Shown one piece after another: positions 1-8,600 of a stretch of 64,000 nucleotides of DNA. The notes under the pieces were generated by a model. That model had not been told where the DNA came from and searched no databases. It worked only from the letters and a program-made list of their open reading frames with translations. Made by a program: the position numbers and the translations under genes. How positions within the stretch are numbered: the first letter of the stretch is position 1; every line of letters starts with the position of its first letter. Source of the stretch: DATIUV01 sp049322755 (lineage in GTDB: Bacteria > Pseudomonadota > Gammaproteobacteria > Burkholderiales > UBA6910); assembly GCA_049322755.1 (NCBI GenBank), contig JBMOQX010000023.1, positions 1 to 64,000 on the forward strand. The letters are read 5' to 3'.

Positions 1-227
1 TCCTTCACCATCTGGGCGCCCATGTTCTCGAACTTGTCCTTGAGCTCGATTTCCTTCGCCACCGACACGCCGTCCTTGGTGACGGTGGGGGCGCCCCAGG
101 ACTTCTCCAGCACGACATTGCGGCCCTTGGGGCCGAGGGTCACCTTGACCGCGTCGGCCAGGACGTTGACGCCCGCAACGATGCGATGGCGGGCCGACTC
201 GTGGAACTTCACTTCTTTTGCTGCCAT
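1..227 (-). CDS. groEL: Chaperonin GroEL (60 kDa subunit), N-terminal 75 residues, cut by window edge
   Basis: This is the first part of the ATP-driven GroEL folding chamber, which works with the GroES lid encoded just upstream. The visible N-terminus opens MAAKEVKFHESAR and contains the apical/equatorial landmark VTLGPKGRNVVLEK followed by TKDGVSVAKEIELKD, which in this family holds the nucleotide-contacting TLGPKG and DGVSVAKE segments. The start is the ATG ending at 227, preceded by a purine-rich AAGGAGA ribosome binding site. It lies 37 bases after the groES stop, so the two form the usual groES-groEL operon read from the heat-shock promoter near 633-660. The rest of the gene lies outside the window. 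Confidence 0.95.
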   Translation of the reverse strand, partial: MAAKEVKFHESARHRIVAGVNVLADAVKVTLGPKGRNVVLEKSWGAPTVTKDGVSVAKEIELKDKFENMGAQMVK

Positions 228-264
228 GGTTCTCTCCTTGAATCGCGAAAATCAGGGAAGCAAA

Positions 265-558
265 TCAAGCGGCTTCCAGAACGCCCATGATGTCGTCCTC
301 GCGCATCACGAGCAGCTCCTCGCCCTTCACCTTGACCGTGGTGCCGGAGTATTTCCCGAACAGCACCCGGTCACCCACTTTCACCTGCAGCGGCAGGACC
401 TTGCCGTCGTCGGTCACCTTGCCGACGCCGACGGCGATGATTTCGCCCTGGTCGGGCTTCTCGGCGGCGGTGTCGGGGATGACGATGCCGGACGCGGTCT
501 TGCGCTCTTCCTCGACGCGCTTGACGATCACGCGGTCGTGCAACGGACGGATTTGCAT
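265..558 (-). CDS. groES: Co-chaperonin GroES (10 kDa)
   Basis: GroES caps the GroEL ring in the cytoplasm. The 97-residue product has the full family length and begins MQIRPLHDRVIVKRVEEE. It carries the mobile-loop region (ERKTASGIVIPDTAAEKP), which binds GroEL, and ends with the beta-barrel segment GDRVLFGKYSGTTVKVKGEE. A longer open frame extends upstream to 903, but the ATG ending at 558 is chosen because it matches the family N-terminus and has a strong AGGAGGC ribosome binding site a few bases before it. It is the first gene of a groES-groEL operon. Confidence 0.97.
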   Translation of the reverse strand: MQIRPLHDRVIVKRVEEERKTASGIVIPDTAAEKPDQGEIIAVGVGKVTDDGKVLPLQVKVGDRVLFGKYSGTTVKVKGEELLVMREDDIMGVLEAA

Positions 559-632
559 TGAAAGCCTCCTGAATGGTCGTTGGGTCTGAAACGAATCCGG
601 TGAATAGCGCGCTCCGGCGCTACCGAGGCGGA

Positions 633-660
633 AAATGTGGTCGTTTCGGCCGATTTCAAG
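633..660 (-). promoter_or_regulatory. Sigma-32 type heat-shock promoter of groES-groEL
   Basis: Read on the minus strand, CTTGAAA (660 to 654) is a perfect match to the sigma-32 -35 element. It is followed after 13 bases by CCACATTT (640 to 633), one base off the CCCCATNT -10 consensus. The spacing fits the 13-15 bases usual for RpoH promoters. Transcription would start near 625, giving a leader of about 65 bases before groES. I saw no CIRCE inverted repeat here, so control by HrcA is not indicated. Confidence 0.65.
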
Positions 661-761
661 AGGGTCCCGGGAGCCGCCGCCGATCGCCGCGCGGTCGCCT
701 GAAAGTTTGTAAAAACATATGGTTGGCGAGGTCACCGGAAATCTGGCCGGGTCCTGCCGGC

Positions 762-791
762 TTGGTCCGCGGCCCGGGTTGCGGTTAGCAT
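762..791 (+). promoter_or_regulatory. Candidate promoter for the phosphoesterase at 798
   Basis: TTGGTC (762-767), an 18-base spacer and TAGCAT (786-791) resemble a sigma-70 promoter. The -10 hexamer ends exactly six bases before the ATG at 798, so transcription would begin at or next to the start codon. No Shine-Dalgarno sequence lies between. See the finding on leaderless starts. Confidence 0.4.
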
Positions 792-797
792 CGGGCG

Positions 798-2000
798 ATG
801 AACCCCGCCGCCGCGCCAGGCCCGCTGGAATCGCCCGAGCCGATCCTCCCCGACTACCGCGGCGGGAGCCTGGTGAACCTGATGGCCTCCGTCCTGGGGG
901 CATTCGGCGGCCGCTCCGGCTACCCGGAACTGCGCCTGCTGCCGGCCGGCGAGCTGGCGGCGGCGCGCCACGTCGTGCTGCTGCTGGTGGACGGTCTCGG
1001 CTACCACTATCTGGAGCGCCACGCGGCGCCGGCCTCCGCGCTGCGCCGCCACCTGCGGGGCACCATGACCTCGGTGTTCCCGTCCACCACCGCCACCGCC
1101 ATCACCGCGCTGCACACGGGGCTGGCGCCGCAGCAGCACGGGCTCACGGGCTGGTTCACCTGGCTCGCCGAGGCGGAGGGTGTCGCGGCGGTGCTGCCGT
1201 TCCGGCGCCGCGACGGCGGGGCGCGCCTGGCGGCGCTGGGCGTCGAGCCCGCGCGGCTGTTCGTCGGGCCGCCGCTGTTCGACCAGCTGAACGCCGACAG
1301 CTGGGTGGTGTCGCCCCGATCCATCATCGACTCCGATTACAATCGTGCCCACTGCGGGCGCGCGCGCCGGGTTCCCTACGGAGAACTGGAAGAGCTGTTC
1401 GGCCTTGCCGCCGCAGCCGTGCGCGAAAGCCGCAGCCGCGCCTACGTGTACGCCTACGCGCCGGATTTCGACGCGCTGGCCCACGCCTGCGGGGTCGGCA
1501 GCCCCCAGTGCCTCGCGGTGCTGCGCCGGGTCGAAGCCGGTTTCGAGGCGTTGATCGGCGCGCTGGCCGGGACCGGGACCACCCTGATCGTGACCGCCGA
1601 CCACGGCTTTCTCGACACCGTGCCGGAGCGGCGCCTGGACCTGGCGGATTTCCCGGCGCTGGCGCAATTGCTGGACGGACCGCTCTGGGGCGAGCCCCGG
1701 GTGGCGTACTGCCGGGTGTTGCCCGGCCAGGCGGCGGAGTTCGAGCGCCGTGCGCGGGGGGCGCTGGCCGGCGCCGCACGCGTCTATCCCAGCCGACAGC
1801 TGCTGGCGGAGGGCTGGTTCGGCCTCGGGGCGACGCACCCGCGCTTCGCCGAGCGCATCGGCGACTGCACGCTGGTGATGGAGGGCGATTACACGCTCAG
1901 GGACTGGCTCCCGGGCGAGAAGCGCTTCGTGCAGGTGGGGGTGCACGGCGGCGTGAGCGAGGACGAGATGCGGATTCCTTTGGTGACGGTGAAGACGTGA
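798..2000 (+). CDS. Alkaline-phosphatase-fold phosphoesterase (type I phosphodiesterase/nucleotide pyrophosphatase family)
   Basis: A 400-residue enzyme of the alkaline phosphatase superfamily, probably hydrolysing a phosphodiester or nucleotide pyrophosphate. The metal and nucleophile motifs are in order: LLLVDGLGYHYL around residue 65 (metal-binding Asp), FPSTTATA around 97 (Thr nucleophile), HGLTGW, YAPDFDALAHACG (Asp and His metal ligands), VTADHG, and a C-terminal VHGG. No signal peptide is evident, so it is probably cytoplasmic, which is unusual for many relatives. It is followed after 16 bases by an alpha/beta hydrolase in the same direction. Substrate cannot be told from sequence. Confidence 0.85.
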   Translation: MNPAAAPGPLESPEPILPDYRGGSLVNLMASVLGAFGGRSGYPELRLLPAGELAAARHVVLLLVDGLGYHYLERHAAPASALRRHLRGTMTSVFPSTTATAITALHTGLAPQQHGLTGWFTWLAEAEGVAAVLPFRRRDGGARLAALGVEPARLFVGPPLFDQLNADSWVVSPRSIIDSDYNRAHCGRARRVPYGELEELFGLAAAAVRESRSRAYVYAYAPDFDALAHACGVGSPQCLAVLRRVEAGFEALIGALAGTGTTLIVTADHGFLDTVPERRLDLADFPALAQLLDGPLWGEPRVAYCRVLPGQAAEFERRARGALAGAARVYPSRQLLAEGWFGLGATHPRFAERIGDCTLVMEGDYTLRDWLPGEKRFVQVGVHGGVSEDEMRIPLVTVKT

Positions 2001-2016
2001 AGACGCGAGGCGCGAC

Positions 2017-2811
2017 ATGGACGTGAAGACCAGGAGCGGTGTGCGTATCCATTACGAGGCGGGCGGCGAGGGGCCGTGCGTGGTGCTGTCCCACTCGCTG
2101 GCGTGCCACTCGGCGATGTGGGAGCCGCAGGCCGCATACCTGAAGGATCGCTACGATGTGTTGCGGGTCGATACCCGCGGCCACGGCCTCTCCGATGCGC
2201 CCGGCGGGCCTTACACGCTCGAGCAGCTGGCGCAGGACGTGGTGGCGGTGCTGGACGACCACGGCGTCGGGCGCGTGCACTTCGTCGGCCTGTCGATGGG
2301 CGGCATGATCGGCCAGCTGCTGGCGCTGGCGCACCCCGACCGGGTCGCCAGTCTCACGCTGGCGGACACCACCAGCCGCTTCCCGGCGGGGTCGGAGGCG
2401 GTCTGGGAGGAGCGCATCGTCACCGCCACCGGCCAGGGCATGGGCGCCCTGGTGGCGCCCACCCTCGCGCGCTGGTTCACCGAAGACTTCCGCGCCCGCC
2501 GCCCCGACGTCGTCGAGCGGGTCGGCGCCATGATCCGCTCGACGCCCGTGGCCGGCTACGTCGGCTGCTGCCATGCCATACCGAAGGTCAATACCACCGG
2601 GCGCCTGGGGGAGATTCGCTGCCCGACACTGGTGATCGTCGGCGAAGACGATCCCGGCACGCCGGTGGCGATGGCGAAGACCATTCACGACGCCATCCCG
2701 GGCTCCGAGCTGGTGGTGATTCCCAAGGCGTCGCACCTGTGCAACCTGGAGCAGCCGGAGGCGTTCAACCGCGTGCTGGGCGGTTTCCTGGACCGGGTAG
2801 CCGGCGCCTGA
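2017..2811 (+). CDS. Alpha/beta hydrolase, 3-oxoadipate enol-lactonase-like
   Basis: A 264-residue alpha/beta hydrolase closest in layout to PcaD, which opens the enol-lactone ring of 3-oxoadipate enol-lactone in the protocatechuate branch of the beta-ketoadipate pathway. The nucleophile elbow is GLSMGG (Ser about 93), the acid lies in VGEDDPGTP and the base in ASHLCNLEQP near the C-terminus. The oxyanion-hole region LSHSLACHSAMW is also PcaD-like. No other pca gene is nearby, so the true substrate may be a different lactone or ester. It sits 16 bases after the phosphoesterase, and a PLP enzyme follows. Confidence 0.85.
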   Translation: MDVKTRSGVRIHYEAGGEGPCVVLSHSLACHSAMWEPQAAYLKDRYDVLRVDTRGHGLSDAPGGPYTLEQLAQDVVAVLDDHGVGRVHFVGLSMGGMIGQLLALAHPDRVASLTLADTTSRFPAGSEAVWEERIVTATGQGMGALVAPTLARWFTEDFRARRPDVVERVGAMIRSTPVAGYVGCCHAIPKVNTTGRLGEIRCPTLVIVGEDDPGTPVAMAKTIHDAIPGSELVVIPKASHLCNLEQPEAFNRVLGGFLDRVAGA

Positions 2812-2878
2812 GCAAAAACTTGCGCCGGCTGCGGCGTTGCGCGAGGATGGCGCGCTTCATTCCTCCACGCCGACCACG

Positions 2879-3832
2879 ATGACCGCCGCTCCGACCCTGC
2901 AGGACGTGCTGCTGGCCCACGCCCGCATCCGCCCCCACGTCCATCGCACGCCCGTGCTGACGTGCGCCAGCCTCGACCGCGCCACCGGCGCGCGCCTCTA
3001 CTTCAAGTGCGAGAACTTCCAGAAGGTGGGCGCGTTCAAGGCCCGCGGCGCCACCAATGCGGTGTTTTCGCTCTCCGACGAGGAGGCGCGCGCGGGCGTG
3101 GTGACGCATTCATCGGGCAACCATGCCGCCGCGCTGGCGATGGCCGCCGGCCGGCGCGGAATTCCCGCCCACATCGTCATGCCCGACAACGCGCCGCAGG
3201 TGAAGAAGGACGCGGTGGCGGCGTACGGCGGTCGCGTCGTGTTCTGCGCGCCGACGCTGCAGGCGCGGGAGGAGGCCTGCGCGCGCATCGTCGCCGAAAC
3301 CGGCGCGCAGCTGGTGCACCCCTACAATGACGAGCGCGTGATGGCTGGGCAGGGCACCGCGGCGGTGGAACTGCTGGAGGAGGTGCCCGACCTGGACGTG
3401 GTCCTGACGCCGGTGGGGGGCGGCGGCCTGCTCTCGGGCACGGCGACGGCGGTGAAGGGGTTGAACGCCGCCATCCGGGTGATCGGCACCGAGCCGGCCG
3501 GCGCCGACGACGCCTACCGCTCGTTCCGCTCCGGCGAGCGCCAGCCCATGGACCATCCCCGGACCATCGCCGACGGGCTGCGCACGTCGCTGGGCGACAA
3601 GACTTTTCCCATCATCCGGCGGCTGGTGGACGACATCGCTACGGTGTCGGAGGAGGGCATCGTCGACGCGATGCGCCGGGTCTGGCAGTTCATGAAGATC
3701 ATCATCGAACCGTCCTGCGCGGTGCCGTTGGCGGCGCTGACCGAGGAACGCGTGCGTCTCGTGGGGAAACGCGTCGGTATCGTGCTCACCGGCGGCAACG
3801 TGGACCTGGACCGGCTGCCCTGGCTGCGCTGA
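2879..3832 (+). CDS. PLP-dependent threonine/serine dehydratase or serine racemase-like enzyme
   Basis: A fold-type II pyridoxal-phosphate enzyme of the threonine ammonia-lyase / serine racemase family, 317 residues. It shows the Schiff-base lysine in VGAFKARGATN (about Lys54), the SSGNHA loop, the phosphate-binding GGGGLLSG and the C-terminal TGGNVDL. The segment GTEPAGADDAYRS has the Glu-Ala-Asp ligands seen in metal-activated serine racemases, so racemase or hydroxyaspartate dehydratase activity is possible besides dehydration. It lacks the ACT regulatory domain of biosynthetic IlvA. The ATG at 2879 is preferred over an in-frame TTG at 2837 because the family starts near TLQDVLLAHARI. Fifteen bases separate it from the next gene. 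Confidence 0.88.
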   Translation: MTAAPTLQDVLLAHARIRPHVHRTPVLTCASLDRATGARLYFKCENFQKVGAFKARGATNAVFSLSDEEARAGVVTHSSGNHAAALAMAAGRRGIPAHIVMPDNAPQVKKDAVAAYGGRVVFCAPTLQAREEACARIVAETGAQLVHPYNDERVMAGQGTAAVELLEEVPDLDVVLTPVGGGGLLSGTATAVKGLNAAIRVIGTEPAGADDAYRSFRSGERQPMDHPRTIADGLRTSLGDKTFPIIRRLVDDIATVSEEGIVDAMRRVWQFMKIIIEPSCAVPLAALTEERVRLVGKRVGIVLTGGNVDLDRLPWLR

Positions 3833-3846
3833 GCGCATCGCTGCCG

Positions 3847-4491
3847 ATGGCGCGCCACGACGGCCTGATCGACGCCCTGGTGGACCGCGGCGTCGCGGTC
3901 ACCCGCGACTTCCTCGCGCCGCCGGCGGTGGCGGCGCTGGCGCAGGAGGCGCGGGCGCTCCACGGCGGCGGCGCCTTCCGGCAGGCGGGGGTGGGTCGCG
4001 GCGGTGCCCGGACTCTCAATAGCGAAATCCGCGGCGATCGTGTGCACTGGCTCGACGAGGCGGCGCCCACCGCGCCCCAGGCGGCGTTCTGGCAGGCGCT
4101 CGACGCGCTCAGGACGGCGCTCAACGCGTCCCTTTACCTGGGGCTCGCGGAGTTCGAGGGCCACTACGCGGCATTTCCTCCCGGTGCCGGCTACCGCAGG
4201 CACCTGGACCGGTTCGCCGAGTCCGACGCGCGGGTGGTCTCGGCGGTGCTTTACCTGAACGCGGCGTGGCGCCCGGAACTGGGCGGGGCGCTGCGGCTGT
4301 ACGACGCGAAGGGCTGGGAGGACGTGCTGCCGGAAGCGGGAACGCTGGTGGTGTTCCGCAGCGACAGCGTCTACCACGAGGTGCTGCCGGGCAGCCGGCT
4401 GCGCTTCAGCCTCACCGGATGGTTTCGGCGGCGCGGCGCATCCGTGCTGGAGACGATCCCGGATCCGGGCCCGGGCCGGGACGCGGCCTAG
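3847..4491 (+). CDS. 2-oxoglutarate/Fe(II)-dependent oxygenase, prolyl-4-hydroxylase-like
   Basis: A 214-residue dioxygenase of the 2OG-Fe(II) superfamily, which couples 2-oxoglutarate decarboxylation to hydroxylation of a substrate. The iron triad is visible: RRHLDRF (His about 119, Asp 121) and the distal His in SVYHEV near 180. It is followed by the Arg of RLRFSLTGWF that would hold 2-oxoglutarate. AVLYLNAAW is the typical core strand. Relatives such as SM-20/EGL-9-type proteins hydroxylate protein proline, but the bacterial substrate is unknown. It ends a four-gene run on the plus strand (798-4491). Confidence 0.88.
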   Translation: MARHDGLIDALVDRGVAVTRDFLAPPAVAALAQEARALHGGGAFRQAGVGRGGARTLNSEIRGDRVHWLDEAAPTAPQAAFWQALDALRTALNASLYLGLAEFEGHYAAFPPGAGYRRHLDRFAESDARVVSAVLYLNAAWRPELGGALRLYDAKGWEDVLPEAGTLVVFRSDSVYHEVLPGSRLRFSLTGWFRRRGASVLETIPDPGPGRDAA

Positions 4492-4544
4492 GGACCTTCC
4501 GGGCCGCGGTTTGTGAAATTGCGCAAAAGCGGTTCGGAAAGCGG

Positions 4545-4682
4545 TCAGAGAAACAGGATCGCCGGGATCACCGTCGCCGCCACCACCCACACCACCCACT
4601 GCAGGTTGCGGCGCGCCAGGAAGCCGGTGTAGTGCAGGACGATCACCGTGATGGCGAACACGTAGTAAAGAATCAGCAGCAT
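4545..4682 (-). CDS. Small hydrophobic membrane protein (45 aa), unknown
   Basis: A 45-residue product (MLLILYYVFAITVIVLHYTG and onward) with two hydrophobic segments separated by a basic turn (ARRNLQ), predicted to be a two-helix inner-membrane hairpin. The ATG ending at 4682 has a GAGGGG ribosome binding site about eight bases upstream. That makes it preferable to a longer frame starting at 4730. It is convergent with the 2OG oxygenase and lies upstream, on the same strand, of no obvious partner. I do not recognise the family. Coding status rests on the RBS and the clean hydrophobic pattern. Confidence 0.5.
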   Translation of the reverse strand: MLLILYYVFAITVIVLHYTGFLARRNLQWVVWVVAATVIPAILFL

Positions 4683-4807
4683 CGAAACGCCCCTCGACGG
4701 CGCCGCGGACCGGCGCACCCCCGACGGCATTGTAGCCGCGCGCCGCGACAGCGCCTAGCGGACGAAACCGGCGGAGGTCCCGCGAGCGCGGCGGCGCCGC
4801 GCCCGGC

Positions 4808-5638
4808 TCAGGCGAACAGGTGCAGCACGCCGTCGAGGCCGACGACGTTGATCTGGTAAGTGGCGCGTTCGCGCACCACCGGCTTGGCGCGGTAGGCGAC
4901 GCTGATGCCGGCCGCCGCCATCATCTTGAGGTCGTTGGCGCCGTCGCCGATGGCGATCACGCGCGAGCCGGGCAGCGCCAGCTCGTTGGCCATGCGTTCG
5001 AGCCACAGCGCCTTGCCGTCGGCGTCGATGATGTCGCCAAGCACGCGGCCGGTGAGCCGGCCGTTGACGATCTCCACGGTGTTGGAGGTGGCGTAATCGA
5101 AGCCGAGCCGGTCGCGCAGCCGGTCGGTGAAGAACGTGAAGCCGCCGGACACCAGCATGGTCTTGAGGCCCGCGGCCTTGACGCCCTCGAGCAGGCGCCC
5201 GGCGCCGGGGTTGAGCGCGAGGCGGCGGTCGTAGACTTCCTGGAAGCTGGCGACGTCGAGGCCGGCCAGCAGCTTGACCCGTTCCCGCAGGCTTTCGGCG
5301 TAATCCATCTCGCCGCGCATGGCGGCGGCGGTGATTTCCGCCACCTGGGGCTTGATCCCCGCCAGGTCCGCCACCTCGTCGATGCACTCGATGGCGATCA
5401 GCGTCGAGTCCATGTCCATCACCAGCAGGCCGTAGTCGGCGAGCCGCTGATCGTCGGGCACGAAGCCGAAATCGAGCAGCGCGCGGTCGCAGATTGCCGC
5501 GACGCCGTCGTGGCGCTGCGCGTTCGCCAGGCGGAAGACGTTGGGCGCGCTCTGCTCGATGCCGGATGCGCCGGTCAGGTGCGCCAGCTCCTTCAAGTCG
5601 CGGGTCTCGACGTCGGAACCCTGCACGACGAGGAACAT
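4808..5638 (-). CDS. serB: Phosphoserine phosphatase
   Basis: SerB removes phosphate from O-phosphoserine, the last step of serine synthesis. The 276-residue protein has an N-terminal ACT-like part (about 1-65) and a HAD phosphatase domain with motif I DMDSTLI (Asp75 nucleophile, Asp77), motif II SGGF, and motif IV GDGANDLKMM. The cap region contains the substrate-specific ECIDEVADLAG. The start overlaps the end of mfd almost exactly: mfd's TGA and this ATG are separated by one base, so the two are translationally linked. Confidence 0.96.
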   Translation of the reverse strand: MFLVVQGSDVETRDLKELAHLTGASGIEQSAPNVFRLANAQRHDGVAAICDRALLDFGFVPDDQRLADYGLLVMDMDSTLIAIECIDEVADLAGIKPQVAEITAAAMRGEMDYAESLRERVKLLAGLDVASFQEVYDRRLALNPGAGRLLEGVKAAGLKTMLVSGGFTFFTDRLRDRLGFDYATSNTVEIVNGRLTGRVLGDIIDADGKALWLERMANELALPGSRVIAIGDGANDLKMMAAAGISVAYRAKPVVRERATYQINVVGLDGVLHLFA

Positions 5639-5639
5639 G

Positions 5640-8600
5640 TCAGGCGAGCTCCTTCAGCACGCCCTCCACGTGCCGCGCCCGCTCCGCCACCTCCGGCACG
5701 GCGGCCTCGATGCGCAGCGTCTCCGGTCCGGCCAGCTTGTAGTGGCGCCGGGTCTGGATGAGCTGGATGATGCGCGCCGGGTCCACCGGCGGGTTGGGCA
5801 CGAAGTGCACCTTGATCGCGTCCGCCGAGGCGTCGAGCCGCGCCACGCCCAGCGGCTTCGCCAGGATGCGCAGCCGGTGGCACGCGAACAGCACGCGCGC
5901 GGGTTCCGGCAGCAGGCCGAAGCGGTCGATCAGCTCCTGCTGCATCTCGGCGAGCTCGTCCAGCGTCTCGCAGTTGGCGAGCCGCTTGTAGATCACCAGC
6001 CGCTCATGGACGTCGCTACAGTAGGCTTCCGGCAGCAGCGCCGGCACGTGCAAGTTGATCTCGGTGGTCACCTCCAGCGGCTGCGCGAGATCGGGCTCCT
6101 TGCCGGCCTTGAGCGACTTCACCGCCTGCTCCAGCATGCGCGCGTAAAGCGCGAACCCCACCTCCTGCATCTCGCCGCTCTGGGATTCGCCCAGCACCTC
6201 GCCGGCGCCGCGGATCTCGAGGTCGTGCATGGCGAGATAGAAGCCGGCGCCCAGCTGCTCCATCATCTGAATGGCCTCGAGCCGCTTGCGCGCGTTGCCT
6301 TTGAGCGCCTCTTCGTGCGGCGCCAGCAGGTAGGCGTAGGCCTGGTGATGCGAGCGCCCGACGCGGCCGCGCAGCTGGTGCAGCTGCGCCAGGCCGAAGC
6401 GGTCGGCGCGGTCGATGATGATGGTGTTGGCGCTGGGCACGTCGATGCCGGTCTCGATGATGGTGGTGCACAGGAGCACATTGAAGCGCTGGTGGTAGAA
6501 GTCCCGCATCACCCGCTCCAGGTCGCGCTCGCGCATCTGGCCGTGGGCCACCTGGATGCGCGCCTCCGGCAGCAGCTTTTCCAGCCGCGCACGGATCGCC
6601 TCGATGGTCTCGATCTGGTTGTGCAGGAAGTAGACCTGGCCGCCGCGCTTGAGCTCCCGCAGCACCGCCTCACGGATCAGTCCGTCGGAGAAGCGCGAGA
6701 CGAACGTCTTGATGGCGAGCCGGCGCTCCGGCGCGGTGGCGATCACCGAAAAGTCCCGCAGTCCCTCCATCGCCATCGCCAGGGTGCGCGGGATCGGCGT
6801 GGCGGTCAGCGTCAGCACGTCGACTTCGGCGCGCAGCTGTTTGAGCCGCTCCTTCTGGCGCACGCCGAAACGGTGTTCCTCGTCGATGATCACCAGGCCC
6901 AGGTTCCTGAACTTCACGTCCTTGGACAGCAGCCGATGTGTGCCGATGACGATGTCGATCCTGCCCTCGGCGATGCCGGCGAGCGCCGCGGCCTGTTCCT
7001 TGGCCGACCGGAAGCGGGAGAGCTCCGCGACCTTCACCGGCCATGCGCCGAAGCGGTCGGAGAAATTGTTGTAATGCTGCTCGGCGAGCAGCGTGGTGGG
7101 CACCAGCACCGCCACCTGCTTGCCGTCCAGCACCGCGACGAACGCGGCGCGCAGCGCCACCTCGGTCTTGCCGAAGCCGACGTCGCCGCACACCAGCCGG
7201 TCCATGGGCCGGCCCTGGGTGAGGTCGCGGATCACCGCCTCGATGGCGGCCGCCTGATCGGGCGTCTCCTCGAAGCCGAAGTCCTCGGCGAACGCGTCGT
7301 AGTCGTGGGCCTTGAGCGCGAACGCGTGGCCCTGGCGCGCGGCGCGCTGGGCGTAGAGGTTGAGCAGCTCGGCGGCGGTGTCGCGCACCTTCTGCATCGC
7401 CTTGCGCTTGGCCTTGTCCCACTGGCCGCTGCCGAGCTTGTGCAGCGGCGCGCTCTCCGTGGGGCCGCCGGTGTAGCGGCTGATGAGGTGCAGCTGCGCC
7501 ACCGGCACGTAGAGCTTGTCGCCGCCGTCGTACTCCAGCAGCAGGAACTCGGCTTCGCCCTCGCCCAGGTCCAGCGTCGCCAGTCCCTGGAAGCGGCCGA
7601 CGCCGTGGCTCTCGTGCACCACCGGGTCGCCGGCCTTCACCTCCGAGAGATCGCGCAGCACGTTCTCCGCGCTGGCGCGCCTGGCGGCGTCGCGCGCCGG
7701 GCGCCGGACCTGCTCGGCGTAGAGCTCGTTCTCGGTGACGATGGCCAGCGCAGGACCGGTGAGCAGGAAACCGCGCGCGAGCGGGCCGGCCCCCAGCATC
7801 AGCCGGGCGCCGCCTTCGAGGAAGGCGGCGAAGTCCGCCGCGGGCGCGGGCTTCACGCCGTATTCGCCGAGATAATCGGCCAGCACCTCGCGCCGGCCCA
7901 CGGACTCCGCCAGCAGCAGCACGCGGCCGTCGAAGCCGTCGGTGAAGCTTTTCAGGCGGTGTAACGGGTCATCGGCGCGGCGGTCTACCGCCAGCGGCGG
8001 CAGCGGCGCGGCGGGGCAGGGCAGCGCCCGGCGCTCGGGCGCCGCCGCCTCGGCCGCCGGCGTCAGGAGATCGGTGCGGGGATGCTGCCCGAGAGCGACG
8101 AAGAACGCTTCGGCGGTGAGAAACAGCTCTTCGGGCGGCAGCAGCGGCCGGCCAGCGTCCCCGCGCAGCAGCCGGTAGCGCTCGCCGGTCTCGCGCCAGA
8201 AGGCGTCGATGGCGCTCCGCACGTCACCGTGCAGGCAGACGGGCGCGTCGGGCGGCAGGTAATCGAACAGCGTCGCCACCTGGTCGAAGAACAGCGGCAG
8301 GTAGTACTCGATCCCGGCCGGCGCCATGCCGCGGCTCACGTCCTTGTACAGCGTGCTGCGCGAGGGATCGCCCTCGAACGCCTCGCGGAAGCGGGCGCGG
8401 AAGCGCATCTGCGCCTCCTCGGTGAGCGGAAACTCCCGCGCCGGCAGCAGGCGGATCTCCTTGACCGGGTAGATGCTGCGCTGGCTGTCGACGTCGAAGG
8501 TGCGCAGCGTGTCGATCTCGTTGTCCAGCAGGTCGATGCGGTAGGGCACCGGGCTGCCCATGGGGAACAGGTCGATGAGGCCGCCGCGCACGCAGTACTC

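Noticed and set aside
559..797. Searched for a CIRCE element (HrcA operator) upstream of groES
   Set aside because: No TTAGCACTC-N9-GAGTGCTAA-like repeat is present; the sigma-32 element suffices.
4744..5387. A minus-strand frame of about 210 codons overlapping serB
   Set aside because: It is the same strand as serB in another frame, made of Arg/Gly/His repeats, and is a compositional shadow.
5541..7964. An open frame of about 807 codons on the plus strand
   Set aside because: It lies wholly opposite mfd. The translation is rich in His, Arg, Leu and Gln runs typical of antisense to G+C-rich genes, with no recognisable domain.
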